NCBI RefSeq assembly: GCF_024723735.1
Contig: NZ_JANQDU010000002.1
Coordinates: forward strand, 387,001-451,000
Source of the DNA: Frigidibacter sp. ROC022
GTDB lineage: Bacteria; Pseudomonadota; Alphaproteobacteria; Rhodobacterales; Rhodobacteraceae
Length of the DNA stretch: 64,000 nucleotides
Direction of reading: 5' to 3'
Position numbers and translations under genes: made by a program. Under the pieces are notes generated by a model. That model ran no database searches. It saw only the letters and a list, made by a program, of their open reading frames with translations, and was not told the DNA's origin. Below are positions 55,240-64,000 of this stretch, piece after piece; positions within the stretch are counted from its first letter, which is position 1, and the number at the start of each line of letters is the position of its first letter.

Positions 55240-56046
55240 TCAGCCCTGCGCCAGCAGAACGCCCGGGGCATAGGCGATGAAGAAGGGGTTCTCGAAACCC
55301 GGCTTGCCGTAGAGCAGCGGCTTGTGGTCGTCGAACCGCACCACCTCGCCGCCCGCCGCCATCAGCACCGCCTGGCCGGCTGCGGTATCCCATTCCATGG
55401 TCCGTCCCAGCCGCGGGTAGAGATCGGCTTCCCCGGTGGCGACCAGGCAGAACTTCAGCGACGAGCCGGCGCTGGTCATGTCGCGCACCGCGTAGCGCGA
55501 GATATAGGCATCGGTCTCGGCATCGCGATGCGACTTGGACGCCACCACCATCAGCGCCGTGTTGTCCGGAGTCGACACCCCGATCGAGCGTGTCGGGCCC
55601 GGCACCGCCGGATCGAACCCCCCGGTTTCCTCGACCGCACCACCTCCCGGCGCCGTATAGAACAGCCGTCCCCTGGCCGGCGCATAGACCACGCCGACGA
55701 CCGGAACCCCGTCTTTGACATAGGCGATGTTGACGGTGAAATCCCCGCGCCGCTGGACGAATTCCTTGGTGCCGTCGAGCGGATCGACGATCAGGAAGGT
55801 GTCGCCGGTGACGCCGTGACTCTCGACCTGTTCCTCGGTGACCAGTTTCAGGTCGGGAAAGGCTTCCCGCAGACCGGCCGAGATCAGCGCATCCGCCGCC
55901 TCGTCGGCCGCGGTCACCGGGCTTTCGTCGGCCTTGGTCCTGACCGCGAAATCCTCGGTTCCGTAGATATCGAGGATCGCCTGCCCCGCCTGAATCGCCA
56001 GGCGACGGAACACTTCGATCATCGGGGCGTGATCCGGGTGCTTCAT
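55240..56046 (-). CDS. cysQ: 3'(2'),5'-bisphosphate nucleotidase CysQ
   Basis: A 268-residue inositol-monophosphatase-fold enzyme that hydrolyses PAP to AMP. Metal ligands are E71-E72 (KLVTEEQVE), D88-P-L-D91-G-T (VDPLDGTKEFVQRRGDFTVN) and the late W-D-T-A-A-G-Q-A motif. GVVYAPARGRLFYTAPGGGA is typical of CysQ and less so of inositol monophosphatases. PAP is the by-product of PAPS-using sulfotransferases such as the one at 46830 and inhibits them, so CysQ fits the glycan region. It is the first gene of a cysQ-kdsB pair. Confidence 0.92.
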   Translation of the reverse strand: MKHPDHAPMIEVFRRLAIQAGQAILDIYGTEDFAVRTKADESPVTAADEAADALISAGLREAFPDLKLVTEEQVESHGVTGDTFLIVDPLDGTKEFVQRRGDFTVNIAYVKDGVPVVGVVYAPARGRLFYTAPGGGAVEETGGFDPAVPGPTRSIGVSTPDNTALMVVASKSHRDAETDAYISRYAVRDMTSAGSSLKFCLVATGEADLYPRLGRTMEWDTAAGQAVLMAAGGEVVRFDDHKPLLYGKPGFENPFFIAYAPGVLLAQG

Positions 56047-56071
56047 AGCGGGCCTACCTGTCCGAGCTTTG

Positions 56072-56100
56072 TTGAAAATTCACCATTGCGGCCTTATGGT
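56072..56100 (+). promoter_or_regulatory. Probable sigma-70 promoter of the polysaccharide-export permease
   Basis: TTGAAA (56072-56077), 17-base spacer, TATGGT (56095-56100), 69 bases before the ATG at 56170, in the divergent spacer with cysQ. The -35 matches five of six and the -10 four of six consensus bases. Confidence 0.6.
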
Positions 56101-56169
56101 GCTTCCTCAAGGAAACGGCAAGATTTTCACGGGCAGCACACCGGGGGCACCGGGTGATCGGACGCAGAC

Positions 56170-56991
56170 ATGCTTGAACCAACAGTTGCCAGGCGCGGGG
56201 TCGGTTCGGCCGCCAACATCCTGGAACTCATCTACGTCTCGACCGTCCGGAACATCCGCAAGGCACATGGCAATGCGCTTTGGGGGCTGTTCATGGCGAT
56301 TACCCAGTCGCTGACCTTCGTTCTGGTCTTCTACCTGATGTTCTCGATCCTCGGGATGAAGCGCAGCCAGATTCGCGGCGACTTCCTGCTCTACATCATG
56401 TCGGGCGTCTTCCTCTACATGACCCATATCAAGGGCATGGGCGCCGTCGTCGGCTCCGAGGGGCCGGCATCGACGATGATGAAACATGCGCCGATGACCA
56501 CCGCGATCTCGATCACCTCCTCGGCCCTGGCGGCGCTCTACACGCAGGTTCTCTCGGCGGTCGTGATCCTGGGCGTCTACCATCTGGGCTGGGGTCCGGT
56601 GGTGATCAACGATCCGGTCGGCACCGTCGCGATGTTCCTGCTGGCCTGGTTCTCGGGCGTCTCGATCGGCATGGTCTTCCTGGCGATGAAGCCCTGGGCG
56701 CCGGACCCGATCAGCATTGCCTCCTCGCTCTACACCCGCGCCAACATGATCGCTTCGGGCAAGATGCTGGTCGCCAACAACACGCCCTATTCGATCCTGA
56801 TCTATTTCACCTGGAACCCGCTGTTCCACTGCATCGACCAGGCCCGCGGCTTCGTGTTCCAGAACTACTTCCCGCATCATTCCAACATCACCTATCCGGT
56901 GGTGCTCAGCTGCAGCCTTCTGGCCATCGGGCTGATGGGCGAATTCTTCACCCGCAAGCATGCCTCGGCGAGCTGGTATGCGCGTCGCTAG
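56170..56991 (+). CDS. ABC-2 type polysaccharide export permease (KpsM-like)
   Basis: A 273-residue membrane protein with six helices after a short cytoplasmic N-terminus (IYVSTVRNIRKAHGNALWGL, a KpsM/Wzm-like amphipathic start). Segments QSLTFVLVFYLMFSILGMK, LLYIMSGVFLYMTHIKGMGA and YFTWNPLFHCIDQARGFVFQ resemble KpsM, the permease for capsular polysaccharide export. No partner ATPase (KpsT) or outer-membrane exporter (KpsD) lies beside it, which is unusual. The SH3 protein gene starts inside its 3' end. Confidence 0.85.
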   Translation: MLEPTVARRGVGSAANILELIYVSTVRNIRKAHGNALWGLFMAITQSLTFVLVFYLMFSILGMKRSQIRGDFLLYIMSGVFLYMTHIKGMGAVVGSEGPASTMMKHAPMTTAISITSSALAALYTQVLSAVVILGVYHLGWGPVVINDPVGTVAMFLLAWFSGVSIGMVFLAMKPWAPDPISIASSLYTRANMIASGKMLVANNTPYSILIYFTWNPLFHCIDQARGFVFQNYFPHHSNITYPVVLSCSLLAIGLMGEFFTRKHASASWYARR

Positions 56992-57577
56992 GCAGCTTCT
57001 CCTGCTGCTGGTGCTGACCCTCCCGGGGCTCGGCGCCGCCCGGGCGCAGGACCTGCCGGCCTTCTACGATGTGATCGGCGTCGCGCTGGACGATGTGCTG
57101 AACATCCGCACCGGGCCGAGCGCGTCGAGCGAGATCATCGGCAGCCTCGGCCCGACCGAACGCGCGGTCGAGGTCGTGGCCTTCTCCGGCGGTGGCTGGG
57201 CGCAGGTCAACACGGCGGAGCGTTCCGGCTGGGTCTCGGCACGCTTTCTCGTTCCGGCGCGACAATGGAGCTGGCGGTCCCCCGAAACCGCGCTGACCTG
57301 TTTCGGGACCGAGCCGTTCTGGTCGCTGCGGATCGACGGCGACATGGCGCAGCTCACCAGCCCCGACGGGACCGCGCCGCTGATGCCGATCCTGGGTCGC
57401 GGCGCCTCGGCCAGCCGCCCGGCCTTCCTGGGCCTGCAGTTCGACGGGGCGGTCGGTTTCATCCGCGCCGAAGCCTGTTCCGACGGGATGAGCGATCGGA
57501 ACTATGCGCTGTCGATCGGTCTGGTCTGGTTCACCGGCGGCCGCAGCCTGTCGGGGTGCTGCTCGCTTCAGCGCTGA
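56978..57577 (+). CDS. Secreted SH3-domain protein
   Basis: A 199-residue protein with a signal peptide (ARQLLLLLVLTLPGLGAARA), followed by a bacterial SH3 domain (about residues 30-90: DDVLNIRTGPSASSEIIGSL, then GGWAQVNTAERSGWVSARFL). The C-terminal half (TCFGTEPFWSLRIDGDMAQL and a final Cys-Cys pair in SLSGCCSLQR) resembles the META/COG3650-like domain of periplasmic lipoproteins. It may bind cell wall. The ATG at 56978 overlaps the permease by 14 bases, so the two are coupled. I recognise no specific function. Confidence 0.72.
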   Translation: MRVARQLLLLLVLTLPGLGAARAQDLPAFYDVIGVALDDVLNIRTGPSASSEIIGSLGPTERAVEVVAFSGGGWAQVNTAERSGWVSARFLVPARQWSWRSPETALTCFGTEPFWSLRIDGDMAQLTSPDGTAPLMPILGRGASASRPAFLGLQFDGAVGFIRAEACSDGMSDRNYALSIGLVWFTGGRSLSGCCSLQR

Positions 57578-57592
57578 TCCCGGCGCCCGCGC

Positions 57593-58207
57593 TCAGGTCA
57601 CCACCCGCATGGTCAGGTTGATCCGCCCGCCCCGCGGCAGCAGGGTGGAGCTGCCCTCGGCCACCTTGTCCACGCCATGATGCACCAGCCGCGCCGGGCC
57701 GGCCAGCACCGCCACATCGCCCGAGCGGAGCCAGACCGACTCGGTCTTGCCGCCCCGCTCGACCGAACCGATCCGGAACCGCGCCTCGTCACCCAGCGAG
57801 ATCGAGACCACCGGCATGGTGAAATCCGCCTCGTCCCGGTCCTGATGCAGACCCATCCTTGCGGCGCCCTGGTAGAAATTCACCAGACAGCATTCGGGCA
57901 GCCGCGCCACCCCTGCCACCGCCCGCCAGACGGCCAGCGCGGCAGGCGGGATCGGCGGCCAGGGCGCGCCGGTCAGCGGATGCTCGGTCACATAACGATA
58001 GCCGCGCCGGTCCGAGTACCAACCGTATTCCCCGGCCGAGGTCATCCGCACCGACATCTTTCCGCCCATCCGGGTCTGCGGGCTGAACAGCGGTGCCGCG
58101 GCCACCACCCGGCGCAGCTCGGCCAGCAGCGCGACCTGCTCGGGAACATCCAGAAACCCGGGAAAAACCTGCACGCCCCGCACCGAAAACCCGGTTTCTT
58201 TCGCCAT
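57593..58207 (-). CDS. alkB: AlkB family DNA dealkylase
   Basis: A 204-residue Fe(II)/2-oxoglutarate dioxygenase that removes methyl groups from 1-methyladenine and 3-methylcytosine. The iron ligands are H121 and D123 (LHQDRDEADF) and H177 (LVHHGVD), and the 2-oxoglutarate arginines R195 and R201 (RINLTMR). I chose the ATG at 58207; a longer start is possible. It is convergent with the SH3 gene and divergent from dnaK, so it is likely a single-gene unit. Confidence 0.93.
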   Translation of the reverse strand: MAKETGFSVRGVQVFPGFLDVPEQVALLAELRRVVAAAPLFSPQTRMGGKMSVRMTSAGEYGWYSDRRGYRYVTEHPLTGAPWPPIPPAALAVWRAVAGVARLPECCLVNFYQGAARMGLHQDRDEADFTMPVVSISLGDEARFRIGSVERGGKTESVWLRSGDVAVLAGPARLVHHGVDKVAEGSSTLLPRGGRINLTMRVVT

Positions 58208-58274
58208 TTTCCGACCTTTCCGCCACATTTCCGGCTTGCCACGCATTTTAGCACCGCCAGTCACCCGGCCCGCC

Positions 58275-58303
58275 TTGCAGGCCCAAAACCCGGTCCTTAT
58301 ATA
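58275..58303 (+). promoter_or_regulatory. Strong dnaK promoter, possibly heat-shock type
   Basis: TTGCAG (58275-58280), 17-base spacer, TATATA (58298-58303), 113 bases before the dnaK ATG. The -35 region reads CCTTGCAG, which also resembles the RpoH -35 CTTG core of alphaproteobacteria. No CIRCE element is present. Confidence 0.6.
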
Positions 58304-58415
58304 CCCCCCGGAAGCTGGAACGGATGCTCCCGTTTCGGCGCATTAACGGGATCGGGTCAGGGTGCCTGAACGGGCCCAGACCCAAAACATCGCCTAAGAA
58401 GAGGATACAGAGCAC

Positions 58416-60329
<1,914 letters not shown>

Positions 60330-60349
60330 ACGCGGCTGAAATGTCCGGG

Positions 60350-60376
60350 GGTCGGTCCGCCTTGCGCGGGCCGGCC
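60350..60376 (+). terminator. Intercistronic hairpin between dnaK and dnaJ
   Basis: An eleven-base stem (60350-60360 with 60366-60376, two G-T pairs) with the five-base loop CTTGC, ending 26 bases before the dnaJ ATG. It lacks a proper T-run. It may partly end transcription or protect the dnaK mRNA, giving more DnaK than DnaJ. Confidence 0.55.
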
Positions 60377-60401
60377 TTCGGCGTTCAAAAGGGATCACTG
60401 C

Positions 60402-61538
60402 ATGGCAAAGCGTGACTTCTACGAAGTTCTGGGGGTCCGGAGGGGCGCCTCGGCCGAAGAGCTGAAGAAGGCTTATCGCACCAAGGCCAAGGAATTCCAC
60501 CCGGACCGCAACTCGGACAACCCGAAGGCTGAATCGCAGTTCAAGGAAGTGAACGAGGCCTATGACACGCTGAAGGACCCCGACAAGAAGGCAGCCTATG
60601 ACCGCTACGGCCATGCAGCCTTCGAAGGCGGGCGCGGCCAGGGCGGCGGCTTCCAGCAAGGCGATTTTGCCAGCGCCTTCTCGGATGTCTTCGATGATCT
60701 CTTCGGCGATATCATGGGCGGCGGCCGGGGCGGCGGCGGCCGTCAGCGCGCGACACGCGGCTCGGACCTGCGCTACAACCTGCGGATCAAGCTGGAGGAT
60801 GCCTACAGGGGCATGACCCGGACCATCCAGGTCCCGACCTCGGTTTCCTGTCAGGCCTGCAATGGCACCGGCGCCGAAGGCGGTTCGGAGCCGCAGACCT
60901 GCCCGACCTGTTCCGGCATGGGCAAGGTCCGGGCGCAGAACGGTTTCTTCACCGTCGAACGCACCTGCCCGACCTGCTCGGGCGCCGGCCAGATCATCAA
61001 GAACCCCTGCAAGAGCTGCCACGGCACGGGCCGGATCGAGAAGGAACGGGCCCTGTCCGTCAACATCCCGGCCGGTGTCGAGACCGGCACCCGCATTCGC
61101 CTGGCCGGCGAGGGCGAGGCCGGAATGCGCGGCGGACCTTCGGGTGATCTCTACATCTTCATCGAAGTCGATGCCCATCCGATCTTCCAGCGCGAGGCGA
61201 CCAACCTCTATTGCCGGGTGCCGGTCAGCATGACCTCGGCGGCGCTCGGCGGCGACATCGAAGTGCCGACCATCGACGGCGGCCGCAGCCGGGTGAAGAT
61301 CCCCGCCGGCAGCCAGTCGGGCACCCAGATGCGGCTGCGCTCCAAGGGCATGCCGGCGCTGCGCGGCGGGGCACATGGCGACATGTTCATCGAGCTGGCG
61401 GTGGAAACCCCGGTCAACCTGACCTCGCGCCAGAAGGAACTGCTGCGCGAATTTGCCGGCGAAGCCTCGGACAACTCGCCCGAAAGCGCCGGATTCTTCG
61501 CCAAGGTGAAGAGCTTCTGGGACGGGATGAAGGGCTGA
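60402..61538 (+). CDS. dnaJ: Chaperone protein DnaJ (Hsp40)
   Basis: A 378-residue class I J-protein. The J domain (residues 1-70) has [20 protein letters not shown] and the HPD motif in [18 protein letters not shown] Gly-rich linker follows (about 75-110). The zinc region has four C-x-x-C-x-G-x-G repeats: [24 protein letters not shown] and CKSCHGTG. The C-terminal peptide-binding domain includes [20 protein letters not shown] and [17 protein letters not shown]. It stimulates DnaK ATPase. Confidence 0.98.
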   Translation: MAKRDFYEVLGVRRGASAEELKKAYRTKAKEFHPDRNSDNPKAESQFKEVNEAYDTLKDPDKKAAYDRYGHAAFEGGRGQGGGFQQGDFASAFSDVFDDLFGDIMGGGRGGGGRQRATRGSDLRYNLRIKLEDAYRGMTRTIQVPTSVSCQACNGTGAEGGSEPQTCPTCSGMGKVRAQNGFFTVERTCPTCSGAGQIIKNPCKSCHGTGRIEKERALSVNIPAGVETGTRIRLAGEGEAGMRGGPSGDLYIFIEVDAHPIFQREATNLYCRVPVSMTSAALGGDIEVPTIDGGRSRVKIPAGSQSGTQMRLRSKGMPALRGGAHGDMFIELAVETPVNLTSRQKELLREFAGEASDNSPESAGFFAKVKSFWDGMKG

Positions 61539-61655
61539 ACCGGATCGGTCGGGGCCCCTGGGGCCCGTGACCCGGCCAACGCCCGAAGCACCGGCCTGCG
61601 AAGCTCCGATCCTCCCCGATCCGGTCGAGCGGCTGCGCCGCAAGACCATCGTGTT

Positions 61656-61717
61656 GCGCCCGCTGCCGGCAGCGGGCGCCGGCGCCTCCCGCGGGAGTAT
61701 TTGCGACCCAAAGATGC
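61656..61717. repeat. Perfect 24-base palindrome followed by the intergenic repeat (copy 2)
   Basis: A perfect palindrome occupies 61656-61679 (left half GCGCCCGCTGCC). Then comes the 24-base segment 61694-61717 identical to 8923-8946, containing GTATTTGCGACCCAAAG. Both copies follow GC-rich hairpins and lie in intergenic DNA, here in the 230-base gap between dnaJ and radC. The pattern suggests a dispersed family of repeats. Confidence 0.7.
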
Positions 61718-61730
61718 CGGCGAAGCCACG

Positions 61731-61745
61731 TTAGCAGTTCGTTAA
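61731..61745. promoter_or_regulatory. CtrA-like box upstream of radC
   Basis: TTAG-N7-TTAA, followed by CC, lies 24-38 bases before the radC ATG. It differs from the CtrA consensus TTAA-N7-TTAA by one base and is the best match in the window. Competence-type DNA-processing genes are reported in the CtrA regulons of several Rhodobacterales, so control of radC by CtrA is plausible but inferred. Confidence 0.5.
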
Positions 61746-61768
61746 CCGCTCTTGCGCAGACTCGGGCC

Positions 61769-62530
61769 ATGTCCCGCCCGCCCGCCTTTGCCGAAATGCC
61801 GCTGCCGCTCTTCGGGGATGCAGACGAGGCGCCTGCCACGCCCCTGCCGCAGCGCCTGCCCTCCTATATCGCCGACCATCGCAAACGCCTGCGCCAGCGC
61901 TTCGTCGAAGGCGGCGCCGGGGCGATGCCGGATTACGAACTGCTGGAACTGGTGCTGTTCCGGGCGATCCCCCGGCAGGACGTGAAACCCCTGGCGCGGC
62001 GGTTGCTGGACGCTTTCGGCGATTTCAACCGGGTGCTCTCGGCCCCCGCCGACCGGATCGCCGGCATCGAAGGTGCCGGGCCCGCCGTGGTGCAGGAGCT
62101 GAAGATCGTCGAGGCCGCCGCGCATCGGATGGCCCGGGCCCGGGTGATGCGGCGGCCGGTGATTTCCAGTTGGGACGCGGTGCTGGACTATTGCCACACC
62201 GCCATGGCGCATCGGGAAACCGAATCCTTTCGGGTTCTCTATCTCGACCGCAAGAATGTGCTGATCGCCGACGAGGAACAGTCCTGCGGCACCGTGGACC
62301 ATGTTCCCGTCTATCCGCGCGAGGTGGTGAAGCGGGCGCTGATCCTGAACGCCTCGGCGCTGATCCTGGTGCACAACCACCCCTCGGGCGACCCGACCCC
62401 CTCGGACAGCGACGTGGCGATGACGGCGCAGATCGAGTCTGCCGCCCGGGCGGTCGGCCTGTCGCTGCACGATCACCTGATCATCGGCAAATCGACCGAA
62501 CTGTCATTCCGCTCCGCCGGCTACATCTGA
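61769..62530 (+). CDS. radC: DNA repair protein RadC family (JAMM/MPN+)
   Basis: A 253-residue protein. An N-terminal helix-hairpin-helix (about residues 30-100: YELLELVLFRAIPRQDVKPL, then RLLDAFGDFNRVLSAPADRI and GIEGAGPAVVQELK) precedes the JAMM domain. The metal motif is H202-N-H204-P-S-G-D with S212 and D215. KRALILNASALILVHNHPSG and the tail DHLIIGKSTELSFRSAGYI are family hallmarks. The biochemical role of RadC is unsettled. It overlaps the convergent binding-protein gene by 27 bases. Confidence 0.94.
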   Translation: MSRPPAFAEMPLPLFGDADEAPATPLPQRLPSYIADHRKRLRQRFVEGGAGAMPDYELLELVLFRAIPRQDVKPLARRLLDAFGDFNRVLSAPADRIAGIEGAGPAVVQELKIVEAAAHRMARARVMRRPVISSWDAVLDYCHTAMAHRETESFRVLYLDRKNVLIADEEQSCGTVDHVPVYPREVVKRALILNASALILVHNHPSGDPTPSDSDVAMTAQIESAARAVGLSLHDHLIIGKSTELSFRSAGYI

Positions 62531-64000
62531 CGGCGGCCGCTGCGGGAACCGCCAGACCTCGACCCGGCGATTGATCCGGGCGCCCCAGTCGTCGCCGTCG
62601 CAGAGGATCGGCAGCGCCTCGCCATAGCTGGCGGTGCCGAACTGCACCGCGCCCGGGGCCAGGTCCGGTGCGGCGCGGCGGACCATCTCCAGCACCAGCT
62701 CGGCGCGCTGCTTGGCCAGCCGGGCATTGCCGGCGGCATCGCCATTGCCGTCGGCGAAGCCCAGGAACTCGATCCGCGAGCCGTCATAGGCGCCGCTCTC
62801 CAGCGCCTGCGCCAGCACCGACACCGCCGAGCGCGACGGCACATCCATCTCGGCCGTGCCGTCGAGAAACCGGAAGGTCGGCGTCAGCCGGGCGCCGGGG
62901 GCCAGGTGATCGACCAGGATCTGCAGGGTCGAGAGCTGCACCTCTGGGCCGGCCTGGCTGATCGCCTGCGCCAGCCGCCGACCCTGGGCGTCCAGCGGCA
63001 CCTCGAGAATGCCCTGATCGACGAAACCGGCGCGGCGGATCACCGGTTGCGCGGCCGGCGACAGAAGGAAGTCCAGGAACTCGTTCAGCGCCGCCGGCCG
63101 GTGCCGTTTCGGGCGATAGAGCATCAGCGGCGCGGTCAGGGGATAGTCGCCGGTCTTCAGGGTGGCGACCTTCGCGGTGCTGCGCAGCCCGCAGCTGCCC
63201 TGCAGCGCCGCGGGTTTCGCATTGCCCAGCCGGGCATAGGAGCCCAGTGCCAGGCCCTGCGGGTCGGCCGCCACCGCCGCGGCCAGCACCTCGGGCGCCA
63301 CGGCCGGCACCAGGACCGGCAACCGGACCATGGCCGGGGTCGGGCCGGAGCCGGAGCGGATCAGATGGATCGGCCCCGGCTTGCCGCCGAGCGCCTCCCA
63401 GTCATCAAGCTCGCCGGAGAGCGCCGCGACCAGCCCGGCATAGGGCAGGGCGGTCAGCGGGTTCCCGGGGGCGACAAGCGGCACCATGGCATCCAGCGCC
63501 AGCACCTGGCCCTGATCCGGGGCCGAGAGATCCCCGACCCCGGCCTCGCGACCCCGCGCGACCTCCTCGGCGGTGGGCGGCCGGATCGACATGGCGATAT
63601 CGGCGGCGCTGACCAGCAGGTCGGCAAAGCCCTCTTCCGAGGAGGTCAGCGCAAAGTCGAGCCGCAGCCAGCCGGGCCCGTCCGGTCCCTTGCTCAACAG
63701 ATAGGAAAAGCGGCCATCCTCGCCATCCTCGCGCCGGGCGGTCAGGCCCCTGCGCGCGGCGAAGGCCTCGACCAGGGCCGGCAGCAGGACCCGGCCGATC
63801 TCGGGCGCCCCGGAAATCCGGGCGCCGGGCACGAAATGCTGCGGGTCGGGGCAGGCGGCCCCCAGGCAATCGACCCTGGCGCCATCCAGCGTCAGCTCGC
63901 CATGCTCCGTGTCCAGCCTGTAGAAGCTGCCGTCATAGCCCAACAGGCGGCCCTGAAGCCGCAGGGCGCCGTCGCGGGCACTCAGGGTAATGTCTTGCGC
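62504..64000 (-). CDS. Phosphate-type substrate-binding protein fused to an OmpA domain (5' end outside window)
   Basis: The frame is open to the right edge, so the start and probably a signal peptide are missing; 498 residues are visible. The main part resembles PstS-like periplasmic binding proteins (GRVLLPALVEAFAARRGLTA, then DLLVSAADIAMSIRPPTAEE and YPLTAPLMLYRPKRHRPAAL). The C-terminal 130 residues form an OmpA-like peptidoglycan-binding domain: GSRIEFLGFADGNGDAAGNA, then RLAKQRAELVLEMV and INRRVEVWRF. This suggests a binding protein tethered to the cell wall. The ligand is unknown. It converges with radC. Confidence 0.82.
   Translation of the reverse strand, partial: AQDITLSARDGALRLQGRLLGYDGSFYRLDTEHGELTLDGARVDCLGAACPDPQHFVPGARISGAPEIGRVLLPALVEAFAARRGLTARREDGEDGRFSYLLSKGPDGPGWLRLDFALTSSEEGFADLLVSAADIAMSIRPPTAEEVARGREAGVGDLSAPDQGQVLALDAMVPLVAPGNPLTALPYAGLVAALSGELDDWEALGGKPGPIHLIRSGSGPTPAMVRLPVLVPAVAPEVLAAAVAADPQGLALGSYARLGNAKPAALQGSCGLRSTAKVATLKTGDYPLTAPLMLYRPKRHRPAALNEFLDFLLSPAAQPVIRRAGFVDQGILEVPLDAQGRRLAQAISQAGPEVQLSTLQILVDHLAPGARLTPTFRFLDGTAEMDVPSRSAVSVLAQALESGAYDGSRIEFLGFADGNGDAAGNARLAKQRAELVLEMVRRAAPDLAPGAVQFGTASYGEALPILCDGDDWGARINRRVEVWRFPQRPPSDVAGGAE

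Overview
This 64 kb, high-GC, gene-dense window looks chromosomal and alphaproteobacterial, most likely from the Rhodobacterales. The clues are an alphaproteobacterial flagellar set with FlaF, FlbT and a DUF1217 protein, the order rpsT-dnaA-dnaN-recF-gyrB, mutM-ubiE-ubiB nearby, an rnd-kdsD-lptCAB-hpf-ptsN operon, and CtrA-like boxes. I saw no rRNA, tRNA, CRISPR array, prophage or insertion sequence.

Layout. 1-8.8 kb: flagellar export and basal-body genes: flhA (cut by the left edge), fliR, flhB and a small coiled-coil protein rightward; fliL, flgH, flgA, flgG, flgF, fliQ, fliE, flgC, flgB leftward; fliI rightward from the same divergent spacer. 8.9-13.1 kb: a housekeeping block (enoyl-CoA hydratase, mutM, ubiE, ubiB). 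13.1-19.8 kb: flagellar genes resume (flgD, fliK, a rod-binding protein, an FlgN-like protein, flagellin, flaF, flbT, DUF1217). 20-27.9 kb: rpsT and the replication genes dnaA, dnaN, recF, a LysE-family exporter and gyrB. 28.2-30.5 kb: phosphomannomutase and a TerC-family membrane protein.

30.5-41.9 kb holds a divergent amino-sugar locus. The left arm encodes a peptide-type ABC binding protein and two permeases, a GntR regulator, an SIS deaminase and NagA. The right arm encodes two ABC ATPases, a beta-lactamase-fold hydrolase, AnmK and MurQ. Together they can import a peptidoglycan fragment and carry anhydro-MurNAc through MurNAc-6-P, GlcNAc-6-P and GlcN-6-P to fructose-6-P. This is the most system-like part of the window.

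42-46.8 kb: RNase D, then lipopolysaccharide genes (kdsD, lptC, lptA, lptB), hpf and ptsN. 46.8-57.6 kb: a surface-glycan region with a tandem-domain sulfotransferase-like protein, a GT14-like glycosyltransferase, two paralogous GT2-like enzymes, galE, galU, kdsB, cysQ, a polysaccharide-export ABC permease and an SH3-domain protein. CysQ would clear the PAP left by sulfotransferases, which supports a sulfated glycan. 57.6-64 kb: alkB, dnaK, dnaJ, radC and a binding-protein/OmpA fusion cut by the right edge.

Regulatory signals include degenerate CtrA-type boxes near fliK/flgJ, fliC and radC, a hairpin just before the flagellin ribosome-binding site, strong terminators after fliC and rpsT, overlapping divergent promoters in the amino-sugar locus, a near-consensus promoter before dnaK, and a 24-base repeat found in two intergenic spaces beside GC-rich hairpins. 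All function calls rest on sequence recognition without database searches.
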